Positions 44,062 to 44,392 of a stretch of DNA of 44,392 nt are shown here, piece by piece. Every line of letters starts with the position of its first letter. Position 1 is the stretch's first letter. The stretch is from an uncultured Schlesneria sp. (lineage in GTDB: Bacteria > Planctomycetota > Planctomycetia > Planctomycetales > Planctomycetaceae), in the NCBI GenBank assembly GCA_903858935.1, contig CAIOKO010000163.1, positions 1 through 44,392 on the forward strand, in the 5' to 3' direction. The position numbers and the translations under genes are program-made. The notes beneath the pieces are model-generated. The model did not search any database. It was not told where the DNA came from and saw only the letters and a list, made by a program, of their open reading frames with translations.

Positions 44062-44392
44062 GTCCGACCGAGAATGTTTACCGCATCGAGTGTTACTGCC
44101 GGTAGCCTTGGGCTGGTCTCATGAAAAGGACAAACCAGCACAAGGTAATGCTGTTGCGCCTTATGAACGGTAAAGCGACTGAAACTCGGGGTGGCACGGT
44201 CTTGGACTTCTTGAGGTTTGAATCTTGACTCATTGAGCCAAGTCTCAGGATTTCTTCCAAAGTAGCCATCATCGCTCCGAGGCCGTCATTTTTTTGCGAG
44301 GATGGCTTCAAACGGCGGTCCGAAATCTTTTTCCGTTTGCCGCGAATTTGTTTTTAGCGGCATCGGTAGTCAGATTTTGAATGACGTCTGCG
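44062..44392. other. Window end: 330 bases with a repeat copy, no gene recognised
   Basis: The region carries the dispersed repeat at 44195-44283. Minus-strand frames through it encode repeat-derived peptides. Nothing else was recognised up to the window edge. Confidence 0.4.
44195..44283 (-). repeat. Dispersed repeat, second copy of the 15.7 kb element
   Basis: On the minus strand GGAGCGATGATGGCTACTTT and GGAAGAAATCCTGA match 15715-15750 base for base apart from the following few differences, and similarity continues through GACTTGGCTCAATGAGTC to CCACC. The orientation is opposite to the copy near 15.7 kb. This copy lacks the second, inverted arm seen there. Confidence 0.7.

Noticed and set aside
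1-44392. CRISPR array, prophage or complete insertion sequence
   Set aside because: No series of regularly spaced direct repeats, phage structural genes or intact transposase was seen anywhere; only the transposase end at 1-108 remains.

Overview
The window is chromosomal DNA from a member of the Planctomycetota. The clearest signs are a 1082-residue protein combining a planctomycete cytochrome c domain with DUF1549, LamG and DUF1553 regions, MoxR/DUF58 and VIT/VWA proteins, many secreted proteins and lipoproteins of no named family, zinc-ribbon domains fused to membrane proteins, and several families of dispersed intergenic repeats. The genus cannot be fixed from the sequence alone. Layout: bases 1-1640 are a decayed accessory zone with the last codons of an ISAs1-like transposase, an inverted pair of palindromic repeats and a broken vapBC toxin-antitoxin locus. 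Then come three minus-strand genes: a secreted ceramidase-like protein, a lipoprotein, and a zinc-ribbon membrane protein. From 6519 to 15538 six plus-strand genes with overlaps or gaps of at most 22 bases form one apparent operon: MoxR ATPase, DUF58 protein, a large LamG/sialate-O-acetylesterase-like protein, a gamma-glutamylcyclotransferase-like protein, an ADP-ribosylglycohydrolase and an alpha-glucuronidase-like glycosidase. After a repeat-rich 700-base gap, 16235-24460 holds a second plus-strand cluster: ExbB/TolQ, ExbD/TolR, a second ExbD carrying its own zinc ribbon, a FHA-TM-TPR-PQQ-propeller protein starting one base after it, and a VIT/VWA protein. I think this is the most interesting system in the window: a proton-driven motor pair coupled to a phosphopeptide-binding transmembrane beta-propeller. 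Next come a minus-strand sugar isomerase/epimerase and membrane-protein pair, two secreted FKBP prolyl isomerases (one a tandem duplication), two lipoproteins, a degraded patch near 30 kb, a secreted gluzincin-type peptidase, tRNA-Cys with its terminator, the large cytochrome/DUF1549/DUF1553 protein without a DUF1501 partner, a stand-alone jelly-roll protein, nusB, a patatin-like lipase, and a copper-type P1B ATPase on the minus strand. The last 3 kb looks like accessory DNA again: small hypothetical genes on the plus strand separated by sequences resembling integron attC inner ends, a membrane-protein gene interrupted by an in-frame TGA, and a dispersed repeat also found at 15.7 kb. No rRNA, CRISPR array or complete insertion sequence was seen.
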